DNA of 49,883 nucleotides from Okeania sp. KiyG1 (GTDB lineage Bacteria; Cyanobacteriota; Cyanobacteriia; Cyanobacteriales; Microcoleaceae): NCBI RefSeq assembly GCF_014132355.1, contig NZ_BLZO01000056.1, positions 1 to 49,883 of the forward strand, given 5' to 3'. A program made the translations under genes and the position numbers. The notes beneath the pieces are model-generated. The model was not told the DNA's origin, did no database searches, and saw only the letters and a program-made list of their open reading frames with translations. Numbering within the stretch: position 1 is the first letter of the stretch; each line of letters begins with the position of its first letter. Shown one piece after another: positions 30,034 through 39,641 of this stretch.

Positions 30034-30354
30034 GTTGAAAGAAGTGCAGGGAAGAGATTGATTTTATACCCAGAAAAATTTAAGAGAAGGTAGACAAAGA
30101 ATTAGTATTATTACTAATTTATAATTACCCTTAAATTATGTGAATAGAGAATTAAAATTTTTGAGGAAATAGGAAACAGTTTCAGGTAATTAGCTAGTTT
30201 TGGGAAGAAGCAAAAATGACGATTTAGTTTTCCAATATACTTGGGAAGTAGTAATTATTGTCAGATTTGTAAAACCCTCAAAAATAGACAGAATAAAGTC
30301 TGAAATATTTACCACTATTTCCTCTTTCCCGATTATTAAAATATTTTCTTTATA

Positions 30355-30579
30355 ATACCATGGGTGAAAAAAGAATGTTACATATAGTAAGCAGTATTAA
30401 AGTAATTTATAGAAAATATCTATTGGACGAAAAAGATAAATTACTACGTAAAAAATGGTATCAAACCTATTCCCATACGACTCCTGACTTCTGTCTTCCC
30501 CTCCCAGGAGGGGTTAGGGGTGGGTTGACTCCTAAGCAGTAACCTAAATATTTGTAGCAAAGATTTATAAAACTGGTAT
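30355..30579. mobile_element. M4-related element with ATACCA / TGGTAT ends
   Basis: Begins ATACCATGGG and ends AAAACTGGTAT. Its right third (TTTGTAGCAAAGATTTAT) matches that of the element at 30773-31056. A CCCAGGAGGGG unit lies inside. The short open frame inside it is not convincing. Confidence 0.5.
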
Positions 30580-30582
30580 AAC

Positions 30583-30662
30583 TGTAAGCATTTCCTGCGG
30601 AATGCTGCGCAAAAAGCTATTAGTTGTCAGCATTTCCTGCGGAATGCTGCGCAAACAGCAAC
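30583..30662. repeat. M6 fragment, doubled GGAATGCTGCGCAAA block
   Basis: GTAAGCATTTCCTGCGGAATG and GCGCAAAAAGC are followed by a second AGCATTTCCTGCGGAATG. Only one end of the M6 family is present. Confidence 0.55.
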
Positions 30663-30772
30663 AAGACTTTCTTTAATTTGTTTTCTTGTGTCCTTTGTAA
30701 CTTTACCAATTCAACAGTTACTCTATCTGCCTTGTCATAACAATAATTTTTAATGCCAGCTAATACCAATTT

Positions 30773-31056
30773 GAAAAAAGAATGTTATGAATAATTAAGT
30801 ACAATAAAAAATTTTGCAGGAAATGTCCCTTTGACAAAGCGGTCGAGGGATGGCGAGGGAACCTCGCCATATCCAATCGACCAAGAGAGCGGTGCGACCC
30901 CGCGACGACGCCAACTCGCTTGCGGAACGCGCACCAAGAGAAAAAGAGAATTTACGACCTAAAAACTTTTATTGAAGCAATTCCCATAGGACTCCTGACT
31001 CCTGAATCCTAAGAAATAGCCTAACTATTTGTAGCAAATATTTATCAAATTGGTAT
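30773..31056. mobile_element. M4 element, 284 bp, 12-bp perfect ends
   Basis: ATACCAATTTGA at the left and TCAAATTGGTAT at the right are perfect inverted repeats. An M1-type central module (GGGATGGCGAGG...CCTCGCCATATCC) is nested near 30845-30885. It lies directly upstream of the DUF2252 gene. Confidence 0.75.
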
Positions 31057-31094
31057 AACTTATATAATTAAATGTAACTCAAATTACTCTCATA

Positions 31095-32531
31095 ATGATT
31101 AATCAATTAATTAATACGATTAGGAATAGCCTAATAGTAATAACTATCTTAATTATTATAAATTGGTTATTACTATCTTCTAATACTTTAGCTCAACCGA
31201 TTGATAATAGTCGGCGCGAACAACAAGTATTCCAATCCATTGAATTAAATACGAATTTAATTTTAGAAAATGCAAATCCTGTAGAAAAACAACAGTTAAA
31301 AGACGAAAAATATGCTCAGATGCAAGAGTCAGAATTTAAATTCTACAGAGCAACAAATCATTTATTTTGGCAAGATTTTGCTAATGATAGTAGACTCAGT
31401 AAATTCGGTAATTCTAATACAAAAACTTGGATTTTAGGAGATTGTCATGTTGATAATTTTGGTGCTTATAATAACGATAAAGGAGAAATTATCTTCGATC
31501 TGAATGATTTTGACGAATCAATTATTGCTGATTATCAATATGATTTGTGGCGTTTAGCAACCAGTATTATTTTAGTGACAAATGATTCTACCCTATCTAA
31601 ATCCGAACAAGAAGAAGTTGTTGATAGTCTTAGTGAAACTTATCTAGATACCTTAGATTCTTATGTAGGAAATGATGAAGAAACTAAAATATATTTTACA
31701 GAAACTAATACTAAAGGAGAGGTGAAAAAAACTATAGAAAAAGCCGCTCAAAAAACACGACAAGGAATGTTAGAAAAATGGACTAAAGTCATAGATAATC
31801 AAAGAATGTTTGATTTTTCTAGTGAAAATTTAGGTCTTGCCACTGATGCTAAAAAGGCTATTGAATCAGGAATTATAGATTATGGTAAAACCCTTTCCGG
31901 CAAGCTAAATTATGACCCAGAATATTTTAAAGTTAAAGATGTTGCCCAAAGATTAAATGCAGGTTTAGGTTCATTAGGAACACCACGTTATTATGTATTA
32001 ATAGAGGGTAAAACTGATGCTTTAGATGATGACCATATTCTAGATATTAAACATCAGTTTCAGCCGACACCTACTTATGAATTGTTCAGCTTATATGACC
32101 GCATTAATTATCGGAAAATATTTAATAATAGTGCTAAACGCCATGCTCTAGCTTATAAAGCACTGATTAAAGACGCTGATGATTTTTTAGGATGGATAAA
32201 ACTTGTAGATAATACTCCTGTTGATGGAGATTTTTCTGGTGATTATTCTGTTAGAGAAATATCTCCCTATAAAAAGTCTCTCAAAATTAAAAAATTAACA
32301 GATAAAAATAGTTTTATAGAAGTTGCTCAACAATGGGGAAAAATTCTGGCTACCGACCATGCTAGAGCAGATAAAGATTTTGATAAAAAATTAGTTTCTA
32401 CTTCCTTTGAAAAACAAGTCAAAAAAATTACTGATGGTAAACATCAAGAATTTAGAAAATTAGTGCGTGAAATAGCTTTTAAATATGCAGAACAAGTTGA
32501 AGCTGATTCTGATAATTTTGTAACTGAATAA
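31095..32531 (+). CDS. Membrane-anchored DUF2252 protein
   Basis: 478 residues. A hydrophobic N-terminal segment at about 11-30 followed by SSNTLAQP suggests a signal peptide or anchor. The body matches DUF2252, a family with a protein-kinase-like fold: WILGDCHVDNFGAY (112-125), FDLNDFDES (134-142), and DYQYDLWRLATSI. In kinase-like folds the HVDN and NDFD motifs correspond to the catalytic loop and the metal-binding acid. Substrate and role are unknown. Export of such a fold is notable. It stands alone; an M4 element precedes it and a purine-rich tandem repeat follows its stop. Confidence 0.85.
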   Translation: MINQLINTIRNSLIVITILIIINWLLLSSNTLAQPIDNSRREQQVFQSIELNTNLILENANPVEKQQLKDEKYAQMQESEFKFYRATNHLFWQDFANDSRLSKFGNSNTKTWILGDCHVDNFGAYNNDKGEIIFDLNDFDESIIADYQYDLWRLATSIILVTNDSTLSKSEQEEVVDSLSETYLDTLDSYVGNDEETKIYFTETNTKGEVKKTIEKAAQKTRQGMLEKWTKVIDNQRMFDFSSENLGLATDAKKAIESGIIDYGKTLSGKLNYDPEYFKVKDVAQRLNAGLGSLGTPRYYVLIEGKTDALDDDHILDIKHQFQPTPTYELFSLYDRINYRKIFNNSAKRHALAYKALIKDADDFLGWIKLVDNTPVDGDFSGDYSVREISPYKKSLKIKKLTDKNSFIEVAQQWGKILATDHARADKDFDKKLVSTSFEKQVKKITDGKHQEFRKLVREIAFKYAEQVEADSDNFVTE

Positions 32532-32544
32532 ATAGAGAATAAAG

Positions 32545-32690
32545 GGAATAGGGAGTAGGGGAGTAGGGAAGTAGGGGAGTAGGGAAGTAGGGGAGTAGAG
32601 GAGTAGGGGAGTAGGGGAGTAGGAGAGTAGGAGAGTAGAGGAGTAGGGGAGTAGAGGAGTAGGGGAGTAGGGGAGTAGGGAACCCACTCC
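32545..32690. repeat. GAGTAGGG(G) short tandem repeat
   Basis: About 18 units of 7-9 bp (GAGTAGGGGA and variants), purine-rich on the plus strand. It follows the DUF2252 gene and is followed by a CCCAGGAAGGGAAG unit. Confidence 0.85.
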
Positions 32691-32780
32691 TAACCCCTCC
32701 CAGGAAGGGAAGCTAAAGATATGAATAATTAACATTAACTGAGCTGCTAATTAGCAAAAAAGTTATTCTGCTATTTTTAA

Positions 32781-32936
32781 TTACTTAATAACTGATGAAT
32801 CTATTACTCCTATCCCCGTTCCAATTAGAGATGCTGTAACCATTGCTGTACTGGCTATTGTTGTAGAAGTATTTTCATTTTCTCTACTAAATGCTGCTTC
32901 ATTTTTTTGATAACTGTCGTTAGTTTCTTCTTTCAT
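32781..32936 (-). CDS. 51-residue peptide of unknown function
   Basis: Starts MKEETNDSYQKNEAAFSREN, a charged first half of about 24 residues, and ends in a Ser/Thr/Ala/Gly-rich hydrophobic second half (STTIASTAMVTASLIGTGIG, then VIDSSVIK). GAGG lies 14 bases before the ATG. The two-part build resembles a precursor peptide (leader plus core) or a small secreted or membrane peptide; I see no modification enzyme or transporter next to it. The 3' end and downstream sequence recur as a remnant at about 48310-48392, which suggests that the gene was once present twice. No known family recognised. Confidence 0.45.
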   Translation of the reverse strand: MKEETNDSYQKNEAAFSRENENTSTTIASTAMVTASLIGTGIGVIDSSVIK

Positions 32937-33173
32937 AACTAAAATTGTTACCTCTTAATTCCAAATACAAATAAAGTCATTGTAAGCATTCAGCTATTAG
33001 CAGTCAGCTATCAGCAATAAGTAATGAATAATTACTTCTAAATGCCTACTTAAAACCTAGATAAAAAGCACAAAATATATCGTAATAAATAGTCCTGCTT
33101 TTTGAATTTTATCAGCATTAATATTAGAGTAAAATAATAGTGCTAAACCCCCAGAAATAGAAGATAACGTAAG

Positions 33174-33406
33174 GTAAGCATTTCCTGCGGAATGCTGCGC
33201 AAACAGCTATTAGCAGTCAGCTATCAGCAAACCCTAATTATTCATTACTTCTAAGATTTAGGAAGGGGACTTTAACAGTAACTTTACTTCTAAGATTTAG
33301 GGAGGGAACTTTAACAGTAACTTTTATTCTGTCTCAATTTCTCAATTATTTTTACCTTCCCCAAAATTAATAACTGATAGCTGATAGCTGACGGCTGAAT
33401 GCTTAC
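33174..33406. mobile_element. M6 element, 233 bp, with 8-bp target duplication
   Basis: GTAAGCATTTCCTGCGG at the left and GGCTGAATGCTTAC at the right are inverted ends. AACGTAAG is repeated directly at 33166-33173 and 33407-33414. The interior has two copies of CTTCTAAGATTTAGGRAGGG. Confidence 0.85.
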
Positions 33407-33555
33407 AACGTAAGTTCTATTCCCCAAAAGAAATCTTGTCTTTCCCAACCTCTCCCTCTTGCTAATTTCTTGGCAATAGAACCTATAAATATAATTACTA
33501 AAGGAATAAATAGAGTTTGCTGAAAAAGTCTTATGGGTGAGGGTAGGAGACAGGA

Positions 33556-33645
33556 GACAACCCACCCCTCGCCCCTCCCCTCCCAACCCACCCCTCGCCC
33601 CTCCCCTCCCAACCCACCCCTAACCCCTCCCAGGAGGGGAGGGGA
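33556..33645. repeat. CCCACCCCTCGCCCCTCCC repeats
   Basis: Three direct units of about 25 bp, the last ending in the CCCCTCCC/AGGAGGGG hairpin. It belongs to the same family as 6722-6850. Confidence 0.75.
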
Positions 33646-34024
33646 GACAGGAGACAGGAGAAAAGGGAATGAGCGAGGAGGTAGGAGTAAGAATTGTGAG
33701 AGTGATTTTTCTGCCCAACTATGCGCCTAAAATGCTAACTTTTTGAGCGTGAAGAGCTGAAAACCAGGCACTGCAATTCGACCCCAAAAAGGCTAAAACC
33801 TTTATCTGTAAATACTTTTAGATTTAATCAGCAAGCCCTAAATAGAGCCTCAAATAAAAGGTCTAAACTAACATTTTTCATATTTGCCACTTGCTTTTTT
33901 TCAACCTCCAGATGACTTTTAATTTTAGACTCTTGACTAATAAGATTGAACTATTATGTGGCAATCTGAATATAGAACAAAATATATTACTCAACTTTTC
34001 TCTACAGAAGTATAAAAGTACATT

Positions 34025-35245
34025 ATGCAAACCTTGCCAAACCCAACCAAAACTCCAGCAAATCAACCCGCCTTTGACACAACTATCCATCGGCGAAAAA
34101 CTCGCCCCGTCAAAGTAGGTGATGTAACCATCGGTGGTGGCCATCCAGTCGTAGTCCAGTCAATGATCAATGAAGACACCCTCGACATTGACGGTTCCGT
34201 AGCTGCCATTCGTCGTTTACACGAAATTGGGTGCGAAATAGTCCGCGTTACCGTTCCCAGTATGGCCCATGCAAAATCCTTAGCAGAGATTAAACAGAAA
34301 TTAACACAGACTTACAAACCCGTCCCACTGGTAGCTGATGTCCACCATAACGGCATGAAAATTGCTCTAGAAGTTGCCAAGCACGTTGATAAAGTCAGAA
34401 TTAATCCTGGTTTATATGTATTCGAGAAACCTCAATCTGGCAGAAACGAATATACCGAAGCAGAATTTGAGGAAATAGGTAAAAAAATCCGCCAAACCCT
34501 CGAACCTTTGGTAATTTCTTTGCGAGACCAAAATAAAGCCATGCGAATTGGAGTTAACCATGGTTCCTTAGCAGAAAGAATGTTATTTACTTATGGAGAT
34601 ACCCCAGAAGGCATGGTAGAGTCTGCCCTGGAATTTCTCAAAATTTGTGAATCCTTAGACTACTACAATTTGGTAATTTCTCTAAAGGCATCGCGGGTAC
34701 CAGTAATGCTTGCTGCTTACCGATTAATGGTAAAACGGATGGACGAATTAGGTATGGCCTATCCTCTTCATTTGGGTGTAACTGAAGCAGGTGATGGAGA
34801 ATATGGTCGGATTAAGTCTACTGCTGGTATAGCTACACTTTTAGCAGACGGAATAGGGGATACAATTCGCGTTTCTTTAACTGAAGCACCCGAAAAAGAA
34901 ATTCCAGTTTGTTACGGCATTCTCCAAGCTTTGGGTCTGCGGAAAACAATGGTAGAGTATGTTGCCTGTCCCTCCTGTGGCCGAACTTTATTTAATCTGG
35001 AAGATGTTCTGCATCAAGTACGGGAGGCTACAAAACATTTAACAGGATTGGACATTGCTGTTATGGGTTGTATTGTCAATGGCCCTGGAGAAATGGCAGA
35101 TGCAGATTATGGTTATGTAGGTAAGCAACCAGGGTATATTTCTTTATACCGTGGACGGGAAGAAATTAAAAAAGTCCCTGAGTCTCAAGGTGTTGAAGAA
35201 TTAATTAATTTAATTAAAGCTGATGGGCGTTGGGTTGAACCTTAG
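34025..35245 (+). CDS. ispG: IspG, HMBPP synthase of the MEP pathway
   Basis: 406 residues. 4-Hydroxy-3-methylbut-2-enyl diphosphate synthase (GcpE), which reductively opens methylerythritol cyclodiphosphate, in cyanobacteria with electrons from ferredoxin. Seen: the TIM-barrel start ([29 protein letters not shown]), [13 protein letters not shown], and the C-terminal iron-sulfur domain with CPSCGR (C315, C318), [10 protein letters not shown] (C349 and E356). Full length. The ATG at 34025 gives a short non-conserved N-terminal tail before the first motif, as in relatives. Isoprenoids made by this route supply carotenoids, quinones and the chlorophyll tail. Single gene with repeats on both sides. 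Confidence 0.97.
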   Translation: MQTLPNPTKTPANQPAFDTTIHRRKTRPVKVGDVTIGGGHPVVVQSMINEDTLDIDGSVAAIRRLHEIGCEIVRVTVPSMAHAKSLAEIKQKLTQTYKPVPLVADVHHNGMKIALEVAKHVDKVRINPGLYVFEKPQSGRNEYTEAEFEEIGKKIRQTLEPLVISLRDQNKAMRIGVNHGSLAERMLFTYGDTPEGMVESALEFLKICESLDYYNLVISLKASRVPVMLAAYRLMVKRMDELGMAYPLHLGVTEAGDGEYGRIKSTAGIATLLADGIGDTIRVSLTEAPEKEIPVCYGILQALGLRKTMVEYVACPSCGRTLFNLEDVLHQVREATKHLTGLDIAVMGCIVNGPGEMADADYGYVGKQPGYISLYRGREEIKKVPESQGVEELINLIKADGRWVEP

Positions 35246-35423
35246 TTTGTAATTGAAATTTAATTGGGAGTGTATTTTTAATTACAGAAAAATTGTGGTT
35301 TAAAGCCTCCCCTTTTAAGGCAGGGTCAATTTATTGTCGTCAGAGAAAAAAAGGAGGAGGGGGTGGGGAGTGTGGGAGGTGTGGGAAGTGTGGGAGGTAT
35401 GGGAAGTCTGGGAAGGACAGGAT

Positions 35424-35840
35424 CTCAAAAAAAATAGGGTTGCAAATATTCTCGCTACGACAAAGAATTAGCCCTCCCCTTTTAAGGGGATAATAAATAA
35501 AAATTTTTCGGTTGTGCGTCAAGAAAGTGTGGTTCGTGTGGGGACCCACCCCGAACCCCTCCCTGGAGGGGAATGTGGGGACCCACCCCTAACCCCTCTC
35601 AGGAGGCAGGGTCTATTTATTGTCACCAGAGAAAAAAAGAGGAGGGTGTGGGGAGGGTGAGAAGTGTGGGAAGTTTAGGGACTGTGGAAAGCACAGGATA
35701 TCAAAAAAATATAGGGTTGTAAATATTCTCGCTACGACAAAGAATTAGCCCTGGGGGAGTAGGGGAGTGGGGAGAAGTAAACATAATCTCAAAAAAATAT
35801 AGGGTTGTAAATATTCTCGCTACGACAAAGAATTAGCCCT
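35424..35840 (+). repeat. Three dispersed copies of a ~54-bp repeat
   Basis: ATCTCAAAAAAAATAGGGTTG, CAAATATTCTCGCTACGACAA and AGAATTAGCCCT appear together at about 35424-35478, 35697-35752 and 35783-35840 with one or two changes. The gaps between them are G-rich short repeats of different length. Confidence 0.8.
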
Positions 35841-36228
35841 GGGGGAGTAGGGGAATTTGGGAGTAGGGAGTAGGCTTAAAAGACATAAGATATCTTTGTT
35901 TAATGCCGATAATCGTTACAAAAATTACTGAACCATTATTATTAATTAATAGCTGAAGTTCCATAAATAATGTATAAGTAAATTCTAACTTTATATACTC
36001 CCAAAAAATGGTTAATACTAAACTTAGATTAAAGAGAATAAACAAAAAAAATTCTCGATCGCACTTCTACCAATAATAGAAAAATAGACAGTTATAGCAG
36101 TGTTCATTAACTTTTCATTAACTATAGAATACAGAGATTTTGGCTCAAAGGCAGCGGTAGCTGTTTGCGCAGCACTATGCAGGAAATGCTTACCATAAAT
36201 CATAAAAACAAAATAAATTATTTGCTTT

Positions 36229-36440
36229 ACCGAATAATTAATAATTAATAATTAATAATTAAATAATTCGCGCCTTGAAGCCTCCCCTTGATCGGGGAAA
36301 TAAGCGGTTGAGGGATGGCGAGGTCCCCTCGCCATATCCAATCAACCAAGAGAAGAAATAATATTTCCTTATATTCAATTCCGTAACGGTTAAAACCCGA
36401 GGTAATTATCAATTATCCATTATCAATTATCAATTAATGA
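36229..36440 (-). mobile_element. M1 element, long form
   Basis: TTACCGAATAATTAATAATT, AAGCCTCCCCTTGATCGGGG, the module GGATGGCGAGG/CCCTCGCCATATCC with CAATCAACCAAGAGAAG, AATTCCGTAACGG and GAGGTAATTATCAATTATCC. The same blocks and order as 23136-23455. Confidence 0.8.
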
Positions 36441-36766
36441 AATATCTTAAATTTATTAATTTATTCTTAAATTTATTAATTTATTGATGAGGACTTACAT
36501 TATTGCCTTTTCTTTTATTGATTTTTAAATCTCAAACAACCTAACTCCAAGCATTATATTACTTATGCTAAATTAGGCATAGAAGTAATGTAGTAATTAT
36601 TAGACTTGTCGCTTTATAACTTAAAAAATCCCCAAAAACCTTGTTCTGTAAGGATTGTAGTCATTGGAGAATAAAAAAGCTGGGAATTATTGCTCTGTCT
36701 AGGTTAGAGCGATTTTTTTCCTTTATTTAGCGACAACTCTATTGTTTAAATTAATTCAACAAACAA

Positions 36767-38059
36767 ATGGTTATAGCAAAACGTGGACTAATCCTTGGTG
36801 CAACAGCATTGATGTTAACAGGCGTTACTGTCATCAGCGCTGGTATTCATCTTTCCTCTCAAGCATCATTAAATAATAACGACCCTAAAGAATTAATCGA
36901 CCAAGTTTGGCAAATTATTGATAAAACTTATGTTGATGGTACTTTCAATCAAGTAGACTGGAAAGCTACTCGCACTGAATACCTCGATAAAACTTATACA
37001 ACTGATGAAGAAGCTTATGATGCAATTAGGGAAATGCTAGAAAAGCTAGGAGACCCTTATACTCGCTTCATGGACCCAGAAGAATTTAAAAATATGCAAA
37101 TTGACACTTCTGGAGAACTCACAGGTGTAGGTATTCAACTAACCCAAGACCAGGATACAAAAAAATTAGTAGTAATCTCACCAATAGAAGATACCCCGGC
37201 TTTTGAAGCAGGTATTCTAGCTAAAGATATTATTAGCAAAATTGACGGCCAAAGCACTGAGGGGATGGATATAAATCAGGCAGTAAGTCTGATCCGTGGT
37301 CCCATCGGTTCTCAAGTAACTCTAACCATTAAACGAGAAGGTCGGGAAATAGAGTTTCCTATTACTAGAGCAAAAATTGAAATTCATCCTGTAAAGTATT
37401 CTCAGAAAGAAAGTTCTCTGGGTAAAGTTGGTTATATCCGGTTAAATCAGTTTAGTGCTAATGCTGCTGGTGAAATGCGGGAAGCAATAGATGAGTTAGA
37501 AGCTGAGAATGTATCGGGTTATATTCTAGATTTACGTTCTAACCCTGGTGGCTTACTTTATGCTAGCGTAGAAATTGCTCGGATGTGGCTCGAACGTGGA
37601 GATATTGTTTCTACTGTGAACCGTAGTGGTGTTACCGATCGCCAGAAGGCTATTAATAGGTCTTTGACAGATAAACCATTGGTGATTATGGTGGATGGGG
37701 GTTCGGCAAGTGCAAGTGAGATTCTTTCTGGTGCTCTACAAGATAATGAACGGGCGACATTAGTAGGTACTAAGACATTTGGTAAAGGGTTGGTGCAGTC
37801 CGTGCGTGGTGTTGGTAAAGGTGCAGGGTTAGCAGTGACGATCGCCAAATATTTTACTCCCAGCGGTCGCGATATTAACCATGAGGGAATTAAGCCAGAT
37901 ATAGAAATTTCTCTAACAGATGAACAAAAAGAGGCTTTGCGGAAAAGTCGCGACAAAATAGGTACTCTTGACGATCCTCAATATGCAAAAGCATTGGAAA
38001 TTTTGAATCAAGAAATTGCCAAACTCCAAAATAATAAAGCTCAGTCAACAAAAAAGTAG
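36767..38059 (+). CDS. Carboxyl-terminal processing protease (S41)
   Basis: 430 residues. A periplasmic or lumenal serine protease of the CtpA/B/C group, which trims protein C-termini; CtpA in cyanobacteria matures photosystem II protein D1. An N-terminal hydrophobic segment (about 7-26) acts as signal or anchor. A PDZ domain at about 115-190 contains LTGVGIQL and GILAKDIISKIDG. The protease core has GYIRLNQF, LDLRSNPGGLL, the catalytic Ser315 in GGSASASEIL and Lys340 in FGKGLVQS. Which Ctp subgroup cannot be fixed here. The ATG at 36767 gives a normal signal. Convergent with a small gene whose stop lies 23 bases downstream. Confidence 0.95.
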   Translation: MVIAKRGLILGATALMLTGVTVISAGIHLSSQASLNNNDPKELIDQVWQIIDKTYVDGTFNQVDWKATRTEYLDKTYTTDEEAYDAIREMLEKLGDPYTRFMDPEEFKNMQIDTSGELTGVGIQLTQDQDTKKLVVISPIEDTPAFEAGILAKDIISKIDGQSTEGMDINQAVSLIRGPIGSQVTLTIKREGREIEFPITRAKIEIHPVKYSQKESSLGKVGYIRLNQFSANAAGEMREAIDELEAENVSGYILDLRSNPGGLLYASVEIARMWLERGDIVSTVNRSGVTDRQKAINRSLTDKPLVIMVDGGSASASEILSGALQDNERATLVGTKTFGKGLVQSVRGVGKGAGLAVTIAKYFTPSGRDINHEGIKPDIEISLTDEQKEALRKSRDKIGTLDDPQYAKALEILNQEIAKLQNNKAQSTKK

Positions 38060-38081
38060 ATTGATAAATTAATTTTATTAG

Positions 38082-38273
38082 TTATTGTGGTTGACATTTT
38101 CCGGATCGAATCAATCCTACACGACAGGCGATCGCTTCTTCAACAGTATTAAATGGACCCCATGTTGCTAAAATGTCGGGGTCTTTTTTGTGTTCGACTT
38201 GTGTACTAGGCAAAATTTCACAAGTTTCCTCTGGTTTCTTGATAATATAATATTTTTGCGATGAGTCATTCAT
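38082..38273 (-). CDS. Small hypothetical protein
   Basis: 63 residues from the ATG at 38273 (MNDSSQKYYIIKKPEETCEI); an earlier start at 38300 would add nine residues that extend into the repeat unit and look unconserved. The end ATWGPFNTVEEAIACRVGLI followed by RSGKCQPQ resembles small cyanobacterial proteins with a W-G-P-F motif that I cannot name. No membrane segment. A TATAAT lies 37 bases upstream inside the first unit of a tandem repeat. Convergent with the protease gene. Confidence 0.7.
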   Translation of the reverse strand: MNDSSQKYYIIKKPEETCEILPSTQVEHKKDPDILATWGPFNTVEEAIACRVGLIRSGKCQPQ

Positions 38274-38292
38274 AGTAATGGGGAATTGGTAA

Positions 38293-39560
38293 ATGTACAA
38301 AAATCATAAATTATAGAGTCTGAACATTTATTTCACACGAGAGTAAAACTGCTTGATAATGGAGTAAATCAAGATATTTAAGTTATAGAATAGTTTTTCC
38401 ACTTTTGAGCATAACTTAATTTGTGGCTTCATTTTGCTATAAACCTACCACCTAAGACCTACCACCTACCACCTATAAAAAGAAATATTGTTATCAAGTA
38501 TTAAGTTGCTAGGAGTTAGAATTAATGCAGGATTACTTTCAAGTTAGCAATGTACAAAAATCATAAATTATAGAGTCTGAACATTTATTTCACACGAGAG
38601 TAAAACTGCTTGATAATGGAGTAAATCAAGATATTTAAGTTATAGAATAGTTTTTCCACTTTTGAGCATAACTTAATTTGTAGCTTCATTTTGCTATAAA
38701 CCTACCACCTAAGACCTACCACCTACCACCTATAAAAAGAAATATTGTTATCAAGTATTAAGTTGCTAGGAGTTAGAATTAATGCAGGATTACTTTCAAG
38801 TTAGCAATGTACAAACATCATAAATTATAGAGTCTGAACATTTATTTCACACGAGAGTAAAACTGCTTGATAATGGAGTAAATCAAGATATTTAAGTTAT
38901 AGAATAGTTTTTCCACTTTTGAGCATAACTTAATTTGTGGCTTCATTTTGCTATAAACCTACCACCTAAGACCTACCACCTACCACCTACCACCTATAAA
39001 AAGAAATATTGTTATCAAGTATTAAGTTGCTAGGAGTTAGAATTAATGCAGGATTACTTTCAAGTTAGCAATGTACAAAAATCATAAATTATAGAGTCTG
39101 AACATTTATTTCACACGAGAGTAAAACTGCTTGATAATGGAGTAAATCAAGATATTTAAGTTATAGAATAGTTTTCCACTTTTGAGCATAACTTAATTTG
39201 TAGCTTCATTTTGCTATAAACCTACCACCTAAGACCTACCACCTACCACCTATAAAAAGAAATATTGTTATCAAGTATTAAGTTGCTAGGAGTTAGAATT
39301 AATGCAGGATTACTTTCAGATTAGCAATGTACAAAAATCATAAATTATAGAGTCTGAACATTTATTTCACATGAGAGTAAAACTGCTTGATAATGGAGTA
39401 AATCAAGATATTTAAGTTATAGAATAGTTTTTCCACTTTTGAGCATAACTTAATTTGTAGCTTCATTTTGCTATAAACCTACCACCTACCACCTAAGACC
39501 TACCACCTAACACCCACCACCTACCACCTACCACCTACCACATAACACCTACCACATAAC
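38293..39560. repeat. Tandem array D: five 257-bp units
   Basis: ATGTACAAAAATCATAAATT starts at 38293, 38550, 38807, 39071 and 39327. The spacings are 257, 257, 264 and 256; the 264 comes from one extra CTACCAC heptamer. Units are almost identical (single changes such as GTGGCTTC/GTAGCTTC), so expansion is recent. Each holds TTAAGTTAT...ATAACTTAA, able to form a 9-bp stem, and a run of ACCTACC heptamers that is much longer in the last unit. The array fills the divergent upstream region shared by the small gene and the porin gene. Confidence 0.95.
38310..38315 (-). promoter_or_regulatory. Possible -10 box of the small hypothetical gene
   Basis: TATAAT on the minus strand, 37 bases ahead of the ATG at 38273. 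No good -35 box is visible. The same TATAAT is present in all five units of the tandem array, so several start sites could feed the gene. Confidence 0.4.
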
Positions 39561-39641
39561 ACCTAATAAATATATAAAGTTACAAAGCATATTAAGATAA
39601 TAATGTTTTTGTACTTCCAGTAAAATTATTAAACTAAAAAT

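Larger units (their letters stand above)
32937..34024. other. Gene-free region of repeat elements
   Basis: It contains an M6 relic at 32985-33051, an intact M6 element, a block of CCCACCCCTCGCCCCTCC repeats at 33556-33640, and about 300 bases before ispG in which I see no gene. Confidence 0.6.
35246..36766. other. 1.5-kb gene-free region with three repeat types
   Basis: Partial M1 ends (35296-35335 and 35460-35515), G-rich tracts (35348-35425), CCCACCCC units (35546-35606), three copies of a 54-bp repeat, a full M1 element, and AT-rich sequence before the protease gene. No gene seen. Confidence 0.6.

Noticed and set aside
35293-35549. Gly-rich and Pro-rich frames in the G-rich tract after ispG
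   Set aside because: They translate GTGGGAGG-type microsatellites on either strand.
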